Shown here piece by piece: positions 1-8,448 of a stretch of DNA of 64,000 bases (position 1 is the stretch's first letter; every line of letters begins with the position of its first letter). Under the pieces are notes generated by a model. That model was not told the DNA's origin. It searched no databases and was given only the letters and a program-made list of their open reading frames with translations. This DNA comes from Halomonas sp. S3-1-1. Its GTDB lineage: Bacteria; Pseudomonadota; Gammaproteobacteria; Pseudomonadales; Halomonadaceae. The position numbers and the translations under genes were made by a program. The stretch covers positions 62,001-126,000 of the forward strand of contig NZ_JALGBZ010000006.1 of assembly GCF_023757625.1 (NCBI RefSeq), written 5' to 3'.

Positions 1-120
1 TTGCAGGGCCGGCTCAACTACTCGAGCGACAAGGTCACCATCGACGGCCAGCCGTTACCGCCCCAGGGGATGCGGCTGTCTCACGACGACGCCGCCGAAG
101 AGCTCGACGAAGACGTTTGA
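1..120 (+). CDS. C-terminal end of a truncated CDS, possibly YdgA-like (DUF945)
   Basis: The reading frame is open from the first base and stops at a TGA at 118-120, so only the last 39 residues are in the window. The tail contains a segment resembling the C-termini of YdgA/DUF945 periplasmic proteins (a short beta strand, then N/D-G-x-P-L-P), and it ends in an acidic stretch. That resemblance is from memory and rests on very few residues. A strong hairpin terminator follows within 20 bp, which supports this being a real gene end. Confidence 0.4.
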   Translation: MQGRLNYSSDKVTIDGQPLPPQGMRLSHDDAAEELDEDV

Positions 121-136
121 CCGCTCCCTCGACGGC

Positions 137-167
137 AAAAAGCGCGCCTTTGCAGGCGCGCTTTTTT
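137..167. terminator. Bidirectional intrinsic terminator between the first CDS and dcd
   Basis: A stem AGCGCGCC/GGCGCGCT at 141-148 and 155-162 has a 6-base loop. It has an A-run on its left and a T-run on its right, so it can end transcription from both sides. It lies between the plus-strand gene end at 120 and the dcd stop at 198. Confidence 0.85.
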
Positions 168-197
168 ATACGGCTTTCGATGCAATGACCAAAGGGG

Positions 198-764
198 TCA
201 GGTACGTGGCAGCGTCACGCCGCGCTGGCCCATGTACTTACCACCCCGATCCTTGTAGGAGGTTTCACACTCCTCGTCGGCGGCGAGAAAGAGCATCTGC
301 GCCACGCCTTCGTGGGCGTAAATCTTCGCCGGAAGATTCGTGGTGTTGGAGAATTCCAGCGTCACGTGGCCCTCCCACTCCGGCTCCAGCGGCGTGACGT
401 TGACGATGATACCGCAGCGCGCGTAGGTCGATTTGCCCAGGCAAATGGTGAGCACGTTACGCGGAATACGAAAGTACTCCACGGTGCGCGCCAGCGCAAA
501 GGAGTTGGGCGGAATGATGCAGACATCGCCCTTCACGTCGACGAAGCTCTTGTCATCAAAAGCCTTGGGGTCGACGATCGCCGAGTGGATGTTAGTAAAC
601 ACCTTAAACTCGTCGGAGCAGCGCACGTCGTAGCCGTAGCTCGAGGTGCCGTAGGAGATGACCCGCTGGTCGTTGACGTGGCGCACCTGACCGGGCTCGA
701 AGGGCTCGATCATGGCGTCACTTTGCGCCATCCGGCGAATCCACTTGTCAGACTGAATACTCAT
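198..764 (-). CDS. dcd: dCTP deaminase
   Basis: Deaminates dCTP to dUTP, the main route to dUMP for thymidylate synthesis in enteric-type bacteria; acts as a cytoplasmic homotrimer. The 188 residues are full length for the family (E. coli 193). The signature KSTYAR at 111-116 and the region around Glu137, which aligns with the catalytic Glu138 of E. coli Dcd, are both present. The C-terminal phosphate-binding segment GGKYMGQRG is intact. It lies 9 bp downstream of mrp and is probably co-transcribed with it. The terminator at 137-167 closes the pair. Confidence 0.96.
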   Translation of the reverse strand: MSIQSDKWIRRMAQSDAMIEPFEPGQVRHVNDQRVISYGTSSYGYDVRCSDEFKVFTNIHSAIVDPKAFDDKSFVDVKGDVCIIPPNSFALARTVEYFRIPRNVLTICLGKSTYARCGIIVNVTPLEPEWEGHVTLEFSNTTNLPAKIYAHEGVAQMLFLAADEECETSYKDRGGKYMGQRGVTLPRT

Positions 765-773
765 TGCTGCTCA

Positions 774-1574
774 TCACTCGCTAAAGGAAATCGTGGGGCC
801 GCTTTGTTGCGTTCCCATCACCGAATCCGCCACCTGGCGGGCGATTTCGGCAAAGGTTTGGCTCTCGTCGCTTTCGGGGCTCGAGACTACCGTGGGCTTG
901 CCGGAGTCCGCCAGCTCGCGAATGGACATCGCCAGCGGCAGGCGCCCCAACACTTTCGTGGCGTACTCTTGGGCGATGCGCTCGCCGCCGCCGGTGCCGA
1001 AAATGGCCGCCTCGTGGCCACAGCTTTCGCACTTGTAAAGACTCATGTTCTCGACCACGCCAACCACCGGCACGTTGACCTTGCGAAACATCTCGATGCC
1101 CTTGCGCGCATCCAGCAGCGCGATGTCCTGGGGAGTCGTGACGATCACCGCGCCAGATACCGGCACTTTCTGGGCAAGTGTCAACTGGATGTCGCCGGTG
1201 CCTGGCGGCATATCGATCAGCAGAAAGTCGAGCTCGCCCCACTGGGTCTGATTGAGCATCTGCTGAAAAGCGCCGACGACCATCGGCCCGCGCCACACCA
1301 TCGCATCGCGCGAGTTGACCAGAAACGCCATCGACATCGCCTTGAGCCCGTGGGCCTGAAGCGGCATAAATGCGTTTTCGCCGGCGGGCTGGGGGCGCGT
1401 CCCCTCTTCAACACCGAGCATTTGAGCCTGGCTTGGGCCATAGATATCGGCGTCGAGCACCCCGACGCGATACCCTTGGGCGGCCAGCGCCAGCGCCAAA
1501 TTCACGGTGACGGTGGATTTACCCACGCCCCCTTTACCGGACGCCACCGCAATGATGTGCTTGATCCCATCCAT
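774..1574 (-). CDS. apbC: Mrp/ApbC family P-loop iron-sulfur cluster carrier
   Basis: A Mrp/NBP35-type ATPase that binds a transferable [4Fe-4S] cluster and delivers it to apo-proteins in the cytoplasm. The deviant Walker A GKGGVGKST is at residues 13-21, followed by the family motif DADIYGPSQ. A CxxC pair (CESC), the expected cluster-binding site, lies near residue 180. At 266 residues it lacks the N-terminal MIP18/DUF59-like domain of E. coli ApbC (about 370 residues), as is common in Pseudomonas and Halomonas relatives. It leads the mrp-dcd pair. Confidence 0.93.
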   Translation of the reverse strand: MDGIKHIIAVASGKGGVGKSTVTVNLALALAAQGYRVGVLDADIYGPSQAQMLGVEEGTRPQPAGENAFMPLQAHGLKAMSMAFLVNSRDAMVWRGPMVVGAFQQMLNQTQWGELDFLLIDMPPGTGDIQLTLAQKVPVSGAVIVTTPQDIALLDARKGIEMFRKVNVPVVGVVENMSLYKCESCGHEAAIFGTGGGERIAQEYATKVLGRLPLAMSIRELADSGKPTVVSSPESDESQTFAEIARQVADSVMGTQQSGPTISFSE

Positions 1575-1608
1575 TGTACGCTCCTTAGCACAGCGTTTAA
1601 GTGGCTAA

Positions 1609-1637
1609 ATCATACGCGCTGGCGCCCGGTTCATAAA
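1609..1637 (-). promoter_or_regulatory. Candidate sigma-70 promoter for mrp-dcd
   Basis: On the minus strand, TATGAT (1609-1614) lies 17 bp from TTTATG (1632-1637), about 35 bp upstream of the mrp start. The -10 box is a 5/6 match and the -35 is weak. Assignment is by eye. Confidence 0.4.
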
Positions 1638-1653
1638 CTCGAAACGATAAAAA

Positions 1654-1679
1654 GCGGGTACGGCGTTTGCCGTACCCGC
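1654..1679 (-). terminator. Terminator of the coiled-coil protein gene
   Basis: A perfect 11-bp stem (1654-1664 with 1669-1679) has a 4-base loop and is followed on the minus strand by a T-run. It sits about 40 bp past the stop codon at 1720. Confidence 0.88.
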
Positions 1680-1719
1680 GTAACGAATCCTCAGCGATGC
1701 CCTTTCAAGAGAAAACGCT

Positions 1720-2946
1720 TTACTGAGCGCTACTCTGCTCCTCAACCTCCTCCTCGTCTTCATCTTGCGAGGATGCCCCGTTGGATTGGCCGGACGGGCT
1801 TGAACTCTGACTCTGATTGTTCTGACCTTGACCGGACTGCCCTTGAGACGATTGGCTCTGTTCGCCCTGGCCGGCCTGGTTCGACTGCTGGCCGTTAGGA
1901 GCCAGGTTGGGCACCTCGTCTTCACTAGCGTCATCGACTTCCAAGCGAGCGTCGAGCGCGGATAGCTCTTCGCGCCAGTCGCTGAGCTGGCTTTCCAGCC
2001 GCTCGAGCTGCTGCTCACGCGTTTCAATATCGCTTTCGACGTTTGAGAGTTCTTCGCGGCCCATATCGAGGGCCACCATGAGATCGTCCATTTCCGAGCG
2101 GACCTGGGTCAGGCTCTGCGCCTGCTCGTCGCGCTGCTCAGTGAGCGAATCGATTTCCGACTGAAGATCATCTCGCTCGCTGCTGGCGCTTTCACGCTCG
2201 CTTTCAAGCTGGTCGACCTCCTTCTGGGCGCTATCGATCTCTTCTTGTAGCGATGCAAGGCGCTCTTCTGCGTCGCTGACCTGGCTTTCGAGCTCCTCGA
2301 GCTGCTGCTGGGCTTCGTTTTGCGCGTCGAGCACCTCCTGGCGCTGCTCTTCGGCCTGCTGGCGAGCGGTTTCCGCTTCCTGGCGGGCCTCTTCGGCGCT
2401 TTCACGCGCCTGCTCGATCTGATCCAGATTCGACTGCGCTTCGTCCCGCGTCGATGTGATCTCGTCACGCTCGTCGCGCAGCGACTGCATGTTGTCCTGG
2501 GCGTTTTGAAGCTCCTGCTCGAGGCCCTCGACTTCCTGCTGCAGCGAATCGCGCTGGTTTTGAAGCTCTTCCAGACGTGACTGAATCGTCTGGGCCTCTT
2601 CCTCGGCCTGCTGCACGTTTTGCTTAGCATCTGCCTGGCGCTGATCGAGCGAAGCGATCTCTTCACGCATCGCGCCAAGATCGGTTTCCGCCTGTTCGAT
2701 TTCGCTAACGCGCTGGCTCAGACGCTGATTTTGCTGCTCGGACGTCGCCAAATCGTTTTCCAGCACGTCGATACGATCGCGATGGGTATTGGCGTTAGAC
2801 TGCGCCATGATGGCCCACACGACGGCCACGGCGGCGATGCCGGCAATGGCCCGAACGCGGTTGTGTTTGAACAGCTCGCTGGTGCTGAGCTTACGGCCGT
2901 GAGGCTGACCGGTGGGTTGTTGGTCCAGCTTGTTGTCATCTGCCAT
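1720..2946 (-). CDS. Membrane-anchored long coiled-coil protein of unknown function
   Basis: I do not recognise this 408-residue protein. A short polar N-terminus is followed by one transmembrane segment (about 31-49). Residues 55-345 are an almost unbroken coiled coil rich in Glu, Gln, Arg and Ser, with heptad patterning and few hydrophobic blocks. Residues 350-408 form a low-complexity Gln/Ser/Gly tail ending in an acidic DEDEEEVEEQ cluster. The arrangement (short cytoplasmic end, one anchor, long rod) would suit a periplasmic or cytoplasmic spacer or scaffold; orientation is unclear. It is monocistronic, with its own terminator, between mrp and a divergent diguanylate cyclase. The strong codon-level repetitiveness will attract false homology hits to SMC or myosin-like proteins. 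Confidence 0.75.
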   Translation of the reverse strand: MADDNKLDQQPTGQPHGRKLSTSELFKHNRVRAIAGIAAVAVVWAIMAQSNANTHRDRIDVLENDLATSEQQNQRLSQRVSEIEQAETDLGAMREEIASLDQRQADAKQNVQQAEEEAQTIQSRLEELQNQRDSLQQEVEGLEQELQNAQDNMQSLRDERDEITSTRDEAQSNLDQIEQARESAEEARQEAETARQQAEEQRQEVLDAQNEAQQQLEELESQVSDAEERLASLQEEIDSAQKEVDQLESERESASSERDDLQSEIDSLTEQRDEQAQSLTQVRSEMDDLMVALDMGREELSNVESDIETREQQLERLESQLSDWREELSALDARLEVDDASEDEVPNLAPNGQQSNQAGQGEQSQSSQGQSGQGQNNQSQSSSPSGQSNGASSQDEDEEEVEEQSSAQ

Positions 2947-3227
2947 GGTGCGTCCCTGAAGAATCTGTTGATAGTCAAAGTTGGTATTTAAAAACAGTAG
3001 TTAACTTGCCCGACACCCGCCAGTTATTCTCCCGGAACATCGTTTCAACGCAGTCAACGTTATCCAGCCTTTGAACAACCATGTGACTAAAAACAGCCAT
3101 GGTTATGAAGATAAAATATAAAGACCCACGATCGCTGTCAGCAAAGGCTTACAGAAACCCGGTCGTTAACACGCTACCCTGTCGGATCGTTTTTCATTTT
3201 TTCAACGTTTACCATGTGGTACACCGC

Positions 3228-4127
3228 ATGCACGTAATCAATTCATCCTTGACGGCGCCCACCACCGAGGCGCTTCTTCCCAATCTTCCGGGCGTCATAT
3301 TTCAGCTCGACCGCTCGCCAAATGGCACCCTAAGGTTTACCTATCTGGAAGGCGATCGCGACATCCTCGATCACCTTGACCGCGCGGCGCTGGCCGACAG
3401 CGCCAATAAGGGCATCGCACAGCTCACCGGCGAACACTGGCCGATGGTGAGCGCCGCCATCGAGCGCTCTGCACGCTGGCTCGTCCCGCTGGCCACCCGT
3501 TTTCGGCTTTGCCACCCCTCGCACAAGGCTTACTGGATCGGCGTCAGCGCGTCACCAGTGCGCTGTGGCGACGGCGTTCGCTTCAACGGCATGATGATGA
3601 ACATCACAGGCCAGGTGGTGAATGAACAGCGTCTCGAGAAACGCTGCCATACCGACGTGCTGACGGGGCTTCCCAACCGTCGCAAGCTGATGCTGGAGCT
3701 CAACCGCTTAAGCATGGTGAGCCAGCACGACTTGACCCCCTTTTCGATCATGATGATCGATGTCGACCACTTCAAACGCTTCAACGACCGTTTTGGCCAC
3801 GCCTACGGCGATGAGATTCTGCGCGCGCTAGCCGAGCGCATCAGAGCACTTCTTCGCGACAGCGACATGCTGGCAAGGCTCGGTGGTGAAGAGTTCGTGG
3901 CGGTAGCGCCACGCACCACGCTTGGCCACTGTTACAGCGTCGCCGAGCGCGTGCGCGACAGTGTCGCGAAGCTCGACCTGGGCGCCGGCACCGGGGAGGT
4001 CACCATCAGCATCGGAATCGCCGAGCACCGACCGCAGGAGATACTCGCCACGCTTTTAAAGCGCGCGGACAAGGCGCTTTATCGCGCCAAGGATACCGGG
4101 CGCGACTGCGTTTACGCCATCCAGTGA
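3228..4127 (+). CDS. Diguanylate cyclase with N-terminal PAS-like sensor region
   Basis: Synthesises cyclic di-GMP from two GTP. With the start at 3228, residues 20-130 look like a PAS fold and the C-terminal half is a GGDEF domain. The active-site motif is GGEEF at 219-223. It is preceded by an RxxD inhibitory site (RDSD, 210-213), so product feedback is expected. No transmembrane segment follows this start, so it is probably cytoplasmic. The frame stays open back to an ATG at 3099, but that adds 43 residues without family-like character. Neither start has a clear Shine-Dalgarno. Cyclic di-GMP commonly controls exopolysaccharide such as the Pga operon at 28 kb, but a link here is inference. 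Confidence 0.88.
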   Translation: MHVINSSLTAPTTEALLPNLPGVIFQLDRSPNGTLRFTYLEGDRDILDHLDRAALADSANKGIAQLTGEHWPMVSAAIERSARWLVPLATRFRLCHPSHKAYWIGVSASPVRCGDGVRFNGMMMNITGQVVNEQRLEKRCHTDVLTGLPNRRKLMLELNRLSMVSQHDLTPFSIMMIDVDHFKRFNDRFGHAYGDEILRALAERIRALLRDSDMLARLGGEEFVAVAPRTTLGHCYSVAERVRDSVAKLDLGAGTGEVTISIGIAEHRPQEILATLLKRADKALYRAKDTGRDCVYAIQ

Positions 4128-4252
4128 AGCCAAGACCCTCAAGACGGCGACTCTTTTAGCGATTACCCGGCCAGCGGTGTGGCAGTTCCCTGAACGCGAT
4201 GGCATCATAAAGCGCTGCATATTATTCATCGCTTAACGAGGTAGTCATTTCA

Positions 4253-5443
4253 ATGTTCGAGCATATTGAGCGGGTCCCGGGTGATGCCATTCTTGGACTG
4301 ATCGACGCTTTCAAAAAAGACACCAACCCACAGAAAGTGGATTTGGGCGTCGGCGTTTATCGCGATGCCAACGGCAATACGCCGATCATGCGCGCCGTCA
4401 AGGAAGCAGAGGCTCGTCTGCTCAATAACGAAACGACCAAAACCTATATTGGCTCTCACGGCGCGCCCGCCTACGGCGAGGCCGTGCTGCCCATCGTACT
4501 GGGTGAAAACTCGAGCGTACTGAGCCAGAAACGTGCCAGCGCTACCCAGTCTCCCGGCGGTACCGGCGCGCTGCGCCTGGCGGCGGACTTCATCGCCGGT
4601 CAGATGCCGGGCAAGGGCATCTGGGTCAGCGACCCGACCTGGCCGAACCACCACGGTATCTTCACCTCGGCAGGCATCGAACTTCATAAATACCCCTACG
4701 TCGATCCGGACAACCGTCTGGACTTCGAGGGCATGGTCAGCGCGCTCAAAAAGATTCCCGAAGGTGATGTGGTCGTGCTACACGCCTGCTGCCACAACCC
4801 GACCGGCTTCGATCTCTCCCAAGCGCAGTGGCAGGAAGTGCTCGAGATTTTGAAAGAGCGCAAGCTTCTGCCGCTGGTCGATTTCGCCTACCAGGGCTTC
4901 GGTGAAGGGCTGGAAGAAGACGCTTACGGCGTACGCCTTCTCGCAGAGAACCTGGACGAAGTCATCATCACCAGCTCCTGCTCCAAGAACTTCGGCATCT
5001 ACTGTGAGCGCACCGGCGCCCTGATTCTGGTGGCGAAGGACGAAGAGCAGATGGAGAACGTGCGCTCCCAGGTTGCCATTGTCGCGCGGGAAAACTACTC
5101 CAATCCGCCGGCCCACGGCGGCGCCATCGTCAGCGAAATTCTCCACGACCCGGAGCTCAAGGCGATGTGGCGTGAAGAGCTGACCGAAATGCGCGATCGC
5201 ATCAATACGCTGCGCCGCGACTTCGTCGAAGCGCTCAAGCCTTATGGCCTTGCTGACAAGTACGCCTGCGTTGCCGAGCAGCGCGGCATGTTCTCCTACA
5301 CCGGCCTGACGCCGGAGCAGGTCGACCGTCTGCGCGACGAGTTCGGCATCTACATGGTGCGCTCGGGCCGGGCCAACGTGGCCGGTTTCTCCCAGGAAAA
5401 CCTGCCATATCTGGCCAAGGCGATCGCCGCCGTCAACGAGTAA
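4253..5443 (+). CDS. tyrB: Aromatic-amino-acid/aspartate aminotransferase (class I, fold type I)
   Basis: A PLP-dependent transaminase of the AspC/TyrB family that interconverts aspartate, tyrosine or phenylalanine with their 2-oxo acids. The 396 residues match the family length. HNPTG is at 181-185, a conserved Asp at 210, and the PLP Schiff-base lysine at 245 in SCSKNFG. A GAGGT ribosome-binding site lies 9 bases before the ATG. Sequence alone does not separate AspC from TyrB specificity, so the symbol is provisional. It is a single-gene unit with a very strong terminator after it. Confidence 0.9.
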   Translation: MFEHIERVPGDAILGLIDAFKKDTNPQKVDLGVGVYRDANGNTPIMRAVKEAEARLLNNETTKTYIGSHGAPAYGEAVLPIVLGENSSVLSQKRASATQSPGGTGALRLAADFIAGQMPGKGIWVSDPTWPNHHGIFTSAGIELHKYPYVDPDNRLDFEGMVSALKKIPEGDVVVLHACCHNPTGFDLSQAQWQEVLEILKERKLLPLVDFAYQGFGEGLEEDAYGVRLLAENLDEVIITSSCSKNFGIYCERTGALILVAKDEEQMENVRSQVAIVARENYSNPPAHGGAIVSEILHDPELKAMWREELTEMRDRINTLRRDFVEALKPYGLADKYACVAEQRGMFSYTGLTPEQVDRLRDEFGIYMVRSGRANVAGFSQENLPYLAKAIAAVNE

Positions 5444-5454
5444 CATGACCCTCT

Positions 5455-5491
5455 AAAAGCGCCCAGACAATCGTCTGGGCGCTTTTGTTTT
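5455..5491 (+). terminator. Terminator of the aminotransferase gene
   Basis: A 14-bp stem (5455-5468 with 5473-5486) has a 4-base loop and continues into a T-rich tract, starting 12 bp after the stop codon. Confidence 0.92.
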
Positions 5492-5533
5492 CGCCCACCA
5501 AAACTGATCGATCAGTCACATTTTGAGGCTTTC

Positions 5534-7015
5534 ATGGCGGCCCAAGGCTTTCACTACCCCTGGTACAAAAAAGAAGACACCGACGCGTTTTTCGCGCTGT
5601 TTCAAAACAACATCGCCAACTTCGTGATCATCGCGATCACCATGCTGGGTATGGACTTTCCCGCGGAGATCGTCTTCGGGCAGGTGCTGCCTGGGGCTGC
5701 GGTAGCGGTCATGGCGGGCAATTTCTACTACGCCTGGAGTGCGACGCGCCTGGCCCATCGGGAGCAACGAAGCGACGTGACCGCGCTCTCCTACGGCATC
5801 TCGACGCCGGTCATGTTCGTCTTTCTGTTCGGCGTGCTGCTGCCGGCCAAACAGCTGACCGGCGACGCAACGCTTGCCTGGAAGGTGGCGGTGGCGGCCT
5901 GCTTCATCAGCGGCGCCATAGAGGCGCTGGTGAGCCTGGTCGGGCGCTTCGTGCAGCACCACTTGCCACGGGCGGCCATGCTCGGCGCGGTGGCGGGCGT
6001 GGCGCTCACGTTCATCGCCGGCGAAATGCTGTTCAAGACGTTGGAGATGCCAGTCATCGGGCTTCTTGTGCTGGGCATTACCATCGTTGGGCTGATCGCC
6101 CGGGTGAGTATGCCGTTCAAGCTTCCCACGTCACTATTTGCCATCGTGCTGGGGACGGTGATGGCGTACCTGATCGGTGATGCCGGCGGCGAGCGCTTTA
6201 GCGACGCCTTCACGCATCTCGGCTTTTATCCGCTGCTGCCGAACCTGGCCTGGTGGGAAGGGCTTGGCTTATTGTTCGGCGGTATGCTGGCGGTGCTAAC
6301 CGTGGTGCTGCCGATCACGCTCTACAACGCCATCGAGACGATGAACAACGTCGAGGCGATGGAGGCCGCCGGCGATAAATACGATGTGCGCGAGTGTCAG
6401 GCGGTGGACGGTGTGGGCACCATGATCGGCGCGCTGTTCGGCGGCGTGTTTCCCACCACGGTGTACATCGCCACGGTCGGCGCCAAGTGGATGGGCGCCG
6501 GGCGCGGCTATAGCATTGCCAACGGCGCGGTGTATGGCTTGGCGACCATGCTCGGGCTGATTGCCGCGCTCGCGGCGATCATTCCCGTTTCCGTGGTCGC
6601 CCCCATACTGGTCTTTGTGGGCATTTCGATGATTGCCACCGCGTTCCAAGCCAACGATACCCGCTATTACCCGGCGGTGGCGCTGGCCATGCTGCCTTAT
6701 TTCGCCAACTACGTGTCGACCCGCTTCAACCGCGGCGCCGAAGAGGTGGTCAGCGGGATCTCCTCGGCCATCGTGGTGATGGGTCAGGGCGCCATGTTCA
6801 TGGCCATTTTGCTCGGCGCGATGACGGTGTGCGCCATCGACCACCGTTTTCGCAAGGCGGCGGTCTTCGCGCTGGTCGCGGCGGGCTTCTCGTTCGTGGG
6901 CTTGATGCACGCACCGAAACTTGCGCTCAACGCCGCCCCGGACTTCGTCATGGGCTATCTCGCCATGGCGCTACTGTTCAGCTACTTCGCGTTTCAGAAA
7001 GCGCGTCGTCCCTAG
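5534..7015 (+). CDS. NCS2/AzgA-like purine permease
   Basis: A polytopic inner-membrane protein of 493 residues with about 12-14 hydrophobic segments. It resembles the AzgA branch of nucleobase-cation symporters. The NVEAMEAAGDKYD segment (272-284) matches the family motif around NVESxxAAGD, and the following GxxxGALFGGxxPTTVY region is also typical. Likely substrates are purine bases such as adenine, guanine or hypoxanthine, but this branch is poorly characterised. The ATG is preceded by a TGAGG element. The last 38 bp overlap the end of the convergent MATE gene. Confidence 0.8.
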   Translation: MAAQGFHYPWYKKEDTDAFFALFQNNIANFVIIAITMLGMDFPAEIVFGQVLPGAAVAVMAGNFYYAWSATRLAHREQRSDVTALSYGISTPVMFVFLFGVLLPAKQLTGDATLAWKVAVAACFISGAIEALVSLVGRFVQHHLPRAAMLGAVAGVALTFIAGEMLFKTLEMPVIGLLVLGITIVGLIARVSMPFKLPTSLFAIVLGTVMAYLIGDAGGERFSDAFTHLGFYPLLPNLAWWEGLGLLFGGMLAVLTVVLPITLYNAIETMNNVEAMEAAGDKYDVRECQAVDGVGTMIGALFGGVFPTTVYIATVGAKWMGAGRGYSIANGAVYGLATMLGLIAALAAIIPVSVVAPILVFVGISMIATAFQANDTRYYPAVALAMLPYFANYVSTRFNRGAEEVVSGISSAIVVMGQGAMFMAILLGAMTVCAIDHRFRKAAVFALVAAGFSFVGLMHAPKLALNAAPDFVMGYLAMALLFSYFAFQKARRP

Positions 7016-8357
7016 CATCATCAGGGGCCGCCTGGCGGTGCGGGCGCGACAGTATGCGCCGCAGCACGACCCAGGCGGTAAGCCCGGCCATCACGTTGCC
7101 GATCGCAGCGCCGGCGGCCAGACCCACCCAGCCAAAGAGCAATGCCCCGAGCCATAAAGACGGCAGGTAGAACACGAACAGCCGAGCGCTGGACAAGAGC
7201 ATCGCGCGAAGCGGCCAGCCCAGCGCGTTGCCTGCCGACACGACCAGCATGCATACACCGAGCAGCGCATAGCTTGGCAGCATGAAGCGGATCAACAGCG
7301 TCAGCGCCTCGCGCACCTCCGGGTTACCCGCCAGCGCCGCTGCCACCCAAGGCGCAACGAGCGCCAGCACGATGCCGAGAGCGAGTTGCCACACCAGCGC
7401 CACCTTAAGCGCCAGGCGCATCAGCCGATGGATCTGCCCCCAGTCGCCCGCGCCATAGCAGCGGCCAAGCCAGGGCGGCAGCGACATGGTCATGGCGAGA
7501 ATCACCATCAGCGACATGGTTTCCAGCCGATTCGCCAACCCCCAGGCCGCCACCTGAACGTCGCCAAGCCCGGCGACCGCGGTGATCGCGAGCATCGCGG
7601 CCAGCGGCGGCATCAGCTGACTGATCATCGCCGGCCCGGCGATACCGATAAAACGTCGCCAGGAGGCTCGCGCTTCAGAATAAATGCCGTCGAACGCCAG
7701 CCACCGATGGCGTGCCAGTTTGCGGCTAATTACCGCAAGCCCAACGCCAAAGGCGACGACGCTCGCCCAGGCCGCACCGGGAAGCCCGAGCCCGGGCCAG
7801 TCGCCCGCGCCAAAGATCAGCAGGGGGTCGAGCGCCAAATTCACCGCGCTGCTCAGCACCATCATCTTGCCGGGCAGATAAGTATCGCCGTGGGCGCGAA
7901 AAAGGCTATAGACGAAGTATAAAAGCGCGGCCAACCAGGCGGAGAAAAGCTGCGGGCCCCAGTAGGTTCGAATATAGCCAAGGGCAGTATCATCGGCGCC
8001 CAGAAGCGTAAAAATAGGTGCCTGCAGGAGCCAAAGCAGAATGCACAGCGCGCCGATGACGCCGCCACCGGCGAGCAGTACGAGACTTCCCAAGCGCCGT
8101 GCACGCTCTTCTTCGCCCGCCCCCAGCGCCCGCGAGACCAGCGCGGCGATGGCAATTCCCATGCCGACCTGCACGCCGATGATCAAAAACGAGAGCGGAA
8201 AGGTGAACGACTGCGCCGCCAGCGGCGCCGTGCCCAAGCGCGCAATGAAGGCGCTATCGACCAGTTGAAAGCCCAGCAGCGCGAGAACGCCGATGGCCAT
8301 CGGCCAGGTTTGTCGCCACAGGGTGACGCCCAGAGTATGCTGACGCGAAGTGGCCAA
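6978..8357 (-). CDS. MATE family efflux transporter
   Basis: A 459-residue inner-membrane exporter of the multidrug and toxic compound extrusion family, with about 12 transmembrane helices in two pseudo-symmetric halves. The N-terminal half carries the usual QLVDSAFIARLGTAPLAAQS-like opening. Members expel cationic drugs or metabolites using Na+ or H+; the substrate cannot be read here. The stop codon lies inside the convergent permease gene, so the 3' ends overlap by 38 bp and no terminator separates them. The upstream boundary is the yceI terminator at 8398-8435. Confidence 0.88.
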   Translation of the reverse strand: MATSRQHTLGVTLWRQTWPMAIGVLALLGFQLVDSAFIARLGTAPLAAQSFTFPLSFLIIGVQVGMGIAIAALVSRALGAGEEERARRLGSLVLLAGGGVIGALCILLWLLQAPIFTLLGADDTALGYIRTYWGPQLFSAWLAALLYFVYSLFRAHGDTYLPGKMMVLSSAVNLALDPLLIFGAGDWPGLGLPGAAWASVVAFGVGLAVISRKLARHRWLAFDGIYSEARASWRRFIGIAGPAMISQLMPPLAAMLAITAVAGLGDVQVAAWGLANRLETMSLMVILAMTMSLPPWLGRCYGAGDWGQIHRLMRLALKVALVWQLALGIVLALVAPWVAAALAGNPEVREALTLLIRFMLPSYALLGVCMLVVSAGNALGWPLRAMLLSSARLFVFYLPSLWLGALLFGWVGLAAGAAIGNVMAGLTAWVVLRRILSRPHRQAAPDDARDDALSETRSS

Positions 8358-8397
8358 GTCGAAACTCCTATCGAAAATTTTTTGCTACTCAAAACGC

Positions 8398-8435
8398 AAA
8401 AGCGCCACCGCCCCGGCCGGGGCGATGGCGCTTTT
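8398..8435 (-). terminator. Terminator of cybB-yceI
   Basis: A long GC-rich hairpin combines an inner CGCCCCGG/CCGGGGCG stem with an outer AAAAGCGCCA/TGGCGCTTTT stem and ends in a T-run on the minus strand. The flanking A and T runs make it potentially bidirectional. It lies 14 bp past the yceI stop. Confidence 0.88.
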
Positions 8436-8448
8436 TAACACGCCGGAC

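Noticed and set aside
312..1898. 528-codon plus-strand open frame across dcd, mrp and beyond
   Set aside because: It lies antisense to two clear genes and its translation has shadow-frame composition (Arg, His, Ala) with no domain.
1955..2946. Coiled-coil gene read as a CRISPR-like or DNA repeat region because of repeated CGCTCG and CTGCTC words
   Set aside because: The repetition comes from Glu/Gln/Arg heptads in one continuous coding frame; spacing is irregular and there are no spacers.
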